A stretch of 6,207 bases of DNA from positions 1 through 6,207 of the forward strand of contig QHZK01000328.1 of the NCBI GenBank assembly GCA_003224635.1. The letters are read 5' to 3'. The stretch comes from Acidobacteriota bacterium (GTDB lineage Bacteria > Acidobacteriota > Terriglobia > UBA7540). Of this stretch, positions 4,526 to 6,207 are shown one piece after another (position 1 is the stretch's first letter; each line of letters begins with the position of its first letter). Both the position numbers and the translations under genes were made by a program. A model generated the notes under the pieces. It was not told the DNA's origin and ran no database searches. It saw only the letters and a list, made by a program, of their open reading frames with translations.

Positions 4526-6207
4526 ATGGCCTCGAGGCAGACAGAATTCCGGCTTGGCGCGGGCCTCATGGTGCTCGCTGTCCTGGTACTTGTGCAGCCG
4601 CGGCTGTGCGCCCAGGAAGCGGCGTCGAGCGCCGAGGCGCTACTCAAGCAGGGCAACGAACTCTCGCACCAGGACAGGTGGAAGGAGGCCATCGACGCCT
4701 ACCGGAAGGCGCTCGAGGTCAAGCCGGATTACGCGCAGGCACACTACAACCTGGCCAACGCTTACACCGGTGACCAGAAAACAACGGATGCCATCCACGA
4801 GTACCGCGAAGTTCTGCGGTTGAAGCCCGAATTCCCCGGCGTCCACATGAACCTCGGGGCGCTGTTCGAAACGCAGGGCGAGCTGGCGCAGGCGATCGAA
4901 GAATACCGCGCTGAGGCCCGCCTGCACCCTTCCAGCGCGCGCGCCTCGGTGGCGCTGGGGAACGCGCTCACAGCCAACCGGCAGTTCGCCGACGCCAAAG
5001 AGCAGTATCGCCGGGCTCTGGCGCTCAGCCCTCGGGACGTCCAGGTTCGGACGGCGATTGCGAGCTCGCTCGTGCAAGCCGGGGACGCTTCAGGCGCCAT
5101 CGAGGAGTACCGCCGGGCGATCAAGCTCGAGCCCAACAATGCTGACGCCCACGCCGGTCTCGGATCGGCGCTCACCCAAGCGGGGAATATCAGCGAGGGC
5201 CTGGCCGAGCATCGCGCCGCGGCGCGCTTGCGCCCGCGCGATCCCGAACTCCGCCTGAGTCTGGCCAACGCTTTGCGGGCCTCGGACGACCTGATCCATG
5301 CCCTACAGGAGTACCGCCAGGCGGTCGAGCTTGAGCCTGACCAGATTGATTTCCGGCTTAACCTGGCGCTGGCGCTGCGGCAGGCCGGCGATTACGAGGG
5401 CGCGGTCGAGGAGCTCCGTCACGTCATCCGGCTGCGTCCGACCGTATCCACGGCCCACGAGGAGCTGGCCGCGACCTTCCTAGCCTCGGGAAACCATCCG
5501 GCGGCAACAGCAGAATACCGCGAGGCGCTGCGGCTGAAGCCGCAAGACCCATCGCTCCACGAGGCCCTCGGACTGGTGCTCAGAAAAACGGGAGACCTCG
5601 TCGAGGCCGTTTCCGAACTCAAGAAAGCCGTGGTTCTCTCGCGCGAGAACCCGGACTACCATCGCAACCTCGCGGAATCGCTGCAGTCGGCGGGCGACGT
5701 GCCAGGTTTCATCCAGGAATACACCGAAGAAGTGCGGCTGCGTCCCGAAGACCCCGACGCGCACCTTCACCTCGCCAACGCCTATGAGGCGGGGGGGGAC
5801 CTGAAACGCGCCCTGGCGGAATACCGGCAAGCTCTCGGGCGCAGGCCGGAGAGTCCCGAGCTGCACTATCGCTTGGCGCTCGCGCTCAAGTCCTCTGGAA
5901 ACCTGGCGGAGGCCCAGGCGGAACTCGAGCGCGCCGTCAAACTGCGGGCTGACTACCCCGAGGCCCTGGTCGCGTTGGGAGACCTGCTCGCGGATCGCAA
6001 GAATTTCACTCTGGCCGTCCCGACGTTCCGTGACGCGCTCCGGCTGCGGCCCGATGACGCGAGCCTGCATGAACGCCTTGCGGCGGCTTTGCGCGACAAC
6101 AGCGACCTCGACGGCGCGCTGGCTGAATCCCGCGAGGCCCTGAAGATCGCAGCCGACAATCCCGGTTACCAGCGACAACTGGGGGACACCCTTTATCAGC
6201 GTGGAGA
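4526..6207 (+). CDS. Exported tandem TPR-repeat protein, 3'-truncated by window (560+ aa)
   Basis: The frame is open from the ATG at 4526 to the window end. A GTG directly precedes it (4523) and an in-frame TAA lies at 4517-4519, so the start can only be one of these two; AAGAAG just upstream is a weak ribosome site. Residues 1-29 form a signal peptide: a charged start, a hydrophobic core LMVLAVLVLV (14-23), and likely cleavage after L-C-A at 29, so the protein acts outside the cytoplasm. From residue 36 on, fifteen consecutive 34-residue TPR units run to 545 without a single insertion, and a sixteenth begins at 546. Each has the TPR pattern of small residues (L-A/G-x-A-L, then A-x-x-E-Y-R-x-A-L-x-L-x-P), with P or A opening most units. 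TPR arrays are protein-docking superhelices. No enzymatic domain is seen so far, and the C-terminus, where one might lie, is outside the window. The gene is transcribed away from the lipoprotein gene. Confidence 0.92.
   Translation, partial: MASRQTEFRLGAGLMVLAVLVLVQPRLCAQEAASSAEALLKQGNELSHQDRWKEAIDAYRKALEVKPDYAQAHYNLANAYTGDQKTTDAIHEYREVLRLKPEFPGVHMNLGALFETQGELAQAIEEYRAEARLHPSSARASVALGNALTANRQFADAKEQYRRALALSPRDVQVRTAIASSLVQAGDASGAIEEYRRAIKLEPNNADAHAGLGSALTQAGNISEGLAEHRAAARLRPRDPELRLSLANALRASDDLIHALQEYRQAVELEPDQIDFRLNLALALRQAGDYEGAVEELRHVIRLRPTVSTAHEELAATFLASGNHPAATAEYREALRLKPQDPSLHEALGLVLRKTGDLVEAVSELKKAVVLSRENPDYHRNLAESLQSAGDVPGFIQEYTEEVRLRPEDPDAHLHLANAYEAGGDLKRALAEYRQALGRRPESPELHYRLALALKSSGNLAEAQAELERAVKLRADYPEALVALGDLLADRKNFTLAVPTFRDALRLRPDDASLHERLAAALRDNSDLDGALAESREALKIAADNPGYQRQLGDTLYQRG

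Noticed and set aside
4429..4773. A 114-codon plus-strand open frame overlapping the start of the TPR gene
   Set aside because: It is out of frame with the TPR gene, and its Gly/Arg-rich translation is the frame-shifted reading of the signal peptide and first repeats.
5480..6178. A 232-codon minus-strand open frame
   Set aside because: It is the antisense of the TPR array and its apparent periodicity simply mirrors the TPR repeats.

Overview
This is a GC-rich bacterial chromosome segment with six protein-coding genes, two of them cut by the window edges. No rRNA, tRNA, CRISPR array, transposase or phage gene was seen. The GC-rich codons, heavy use of TPR proteins, a bacterial HGSNAT/NagX-like membrane acyltransferase, and intergenic gaps filled with short-period repeats suggest a soil- or sediment-type Gram-negative, possibly Acidobacteriota. 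The phylum is an inference from style only; placing the SerS protein in a tree would settle it.

Left part (1-1847), plus strand. The C-terminal two thirds of a multi-pass acyltransferase ends at 842. A 225-base gap follows, with a GC-rich hairpin just after the stop codon and an AT-richer stretch that may hold a promoter. Next come two small genes only 3 bases apart (1068-1547 and 1551-1775). Their sequence patterns fit a diverged HicB-like antitoxin followed by a HicA-like mRNA-interferase toxin. This pair is visibly less GC-rich than its neighbours and is the best candidate in the window for a poorly described system.

Middle part (1848-4209), minus strand. A putative lipoprotein gene (4209 to 3253) is followed by serS, seryl-tRNA synthetase (3137 to 1848). 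They lie in the same direction, separated by 115 bases. Most of that spacer is octamer repeats arranged head to head, giving a near-perfect 20-bp stem with a 20-base loop just upstream of the serS ribosome binding site. A plausible sigma70-type promoter for the lipoprotein gene, and perhaps for both genes, lies at 4305-4333. serS converges on the toxin-like gene across a 72-base gap.

Right part (4210-6207). A 316-base divergent intergenic region carries inverted copies of a GGACAA-rich repeat. It is followed on the plus strand by an exported protein made of gapless 34-residue TPR units: fifteen complete, and a sixteenth cut by the window end. The TPR gene is open for its whole 1.68 kb.

The genes do not form one pathway. 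The window looks like ordinary chromosome (serS, envelope-associated proteins) with a small toxin-antitoxin-like pair placed between an acyltransferase gene and serS.
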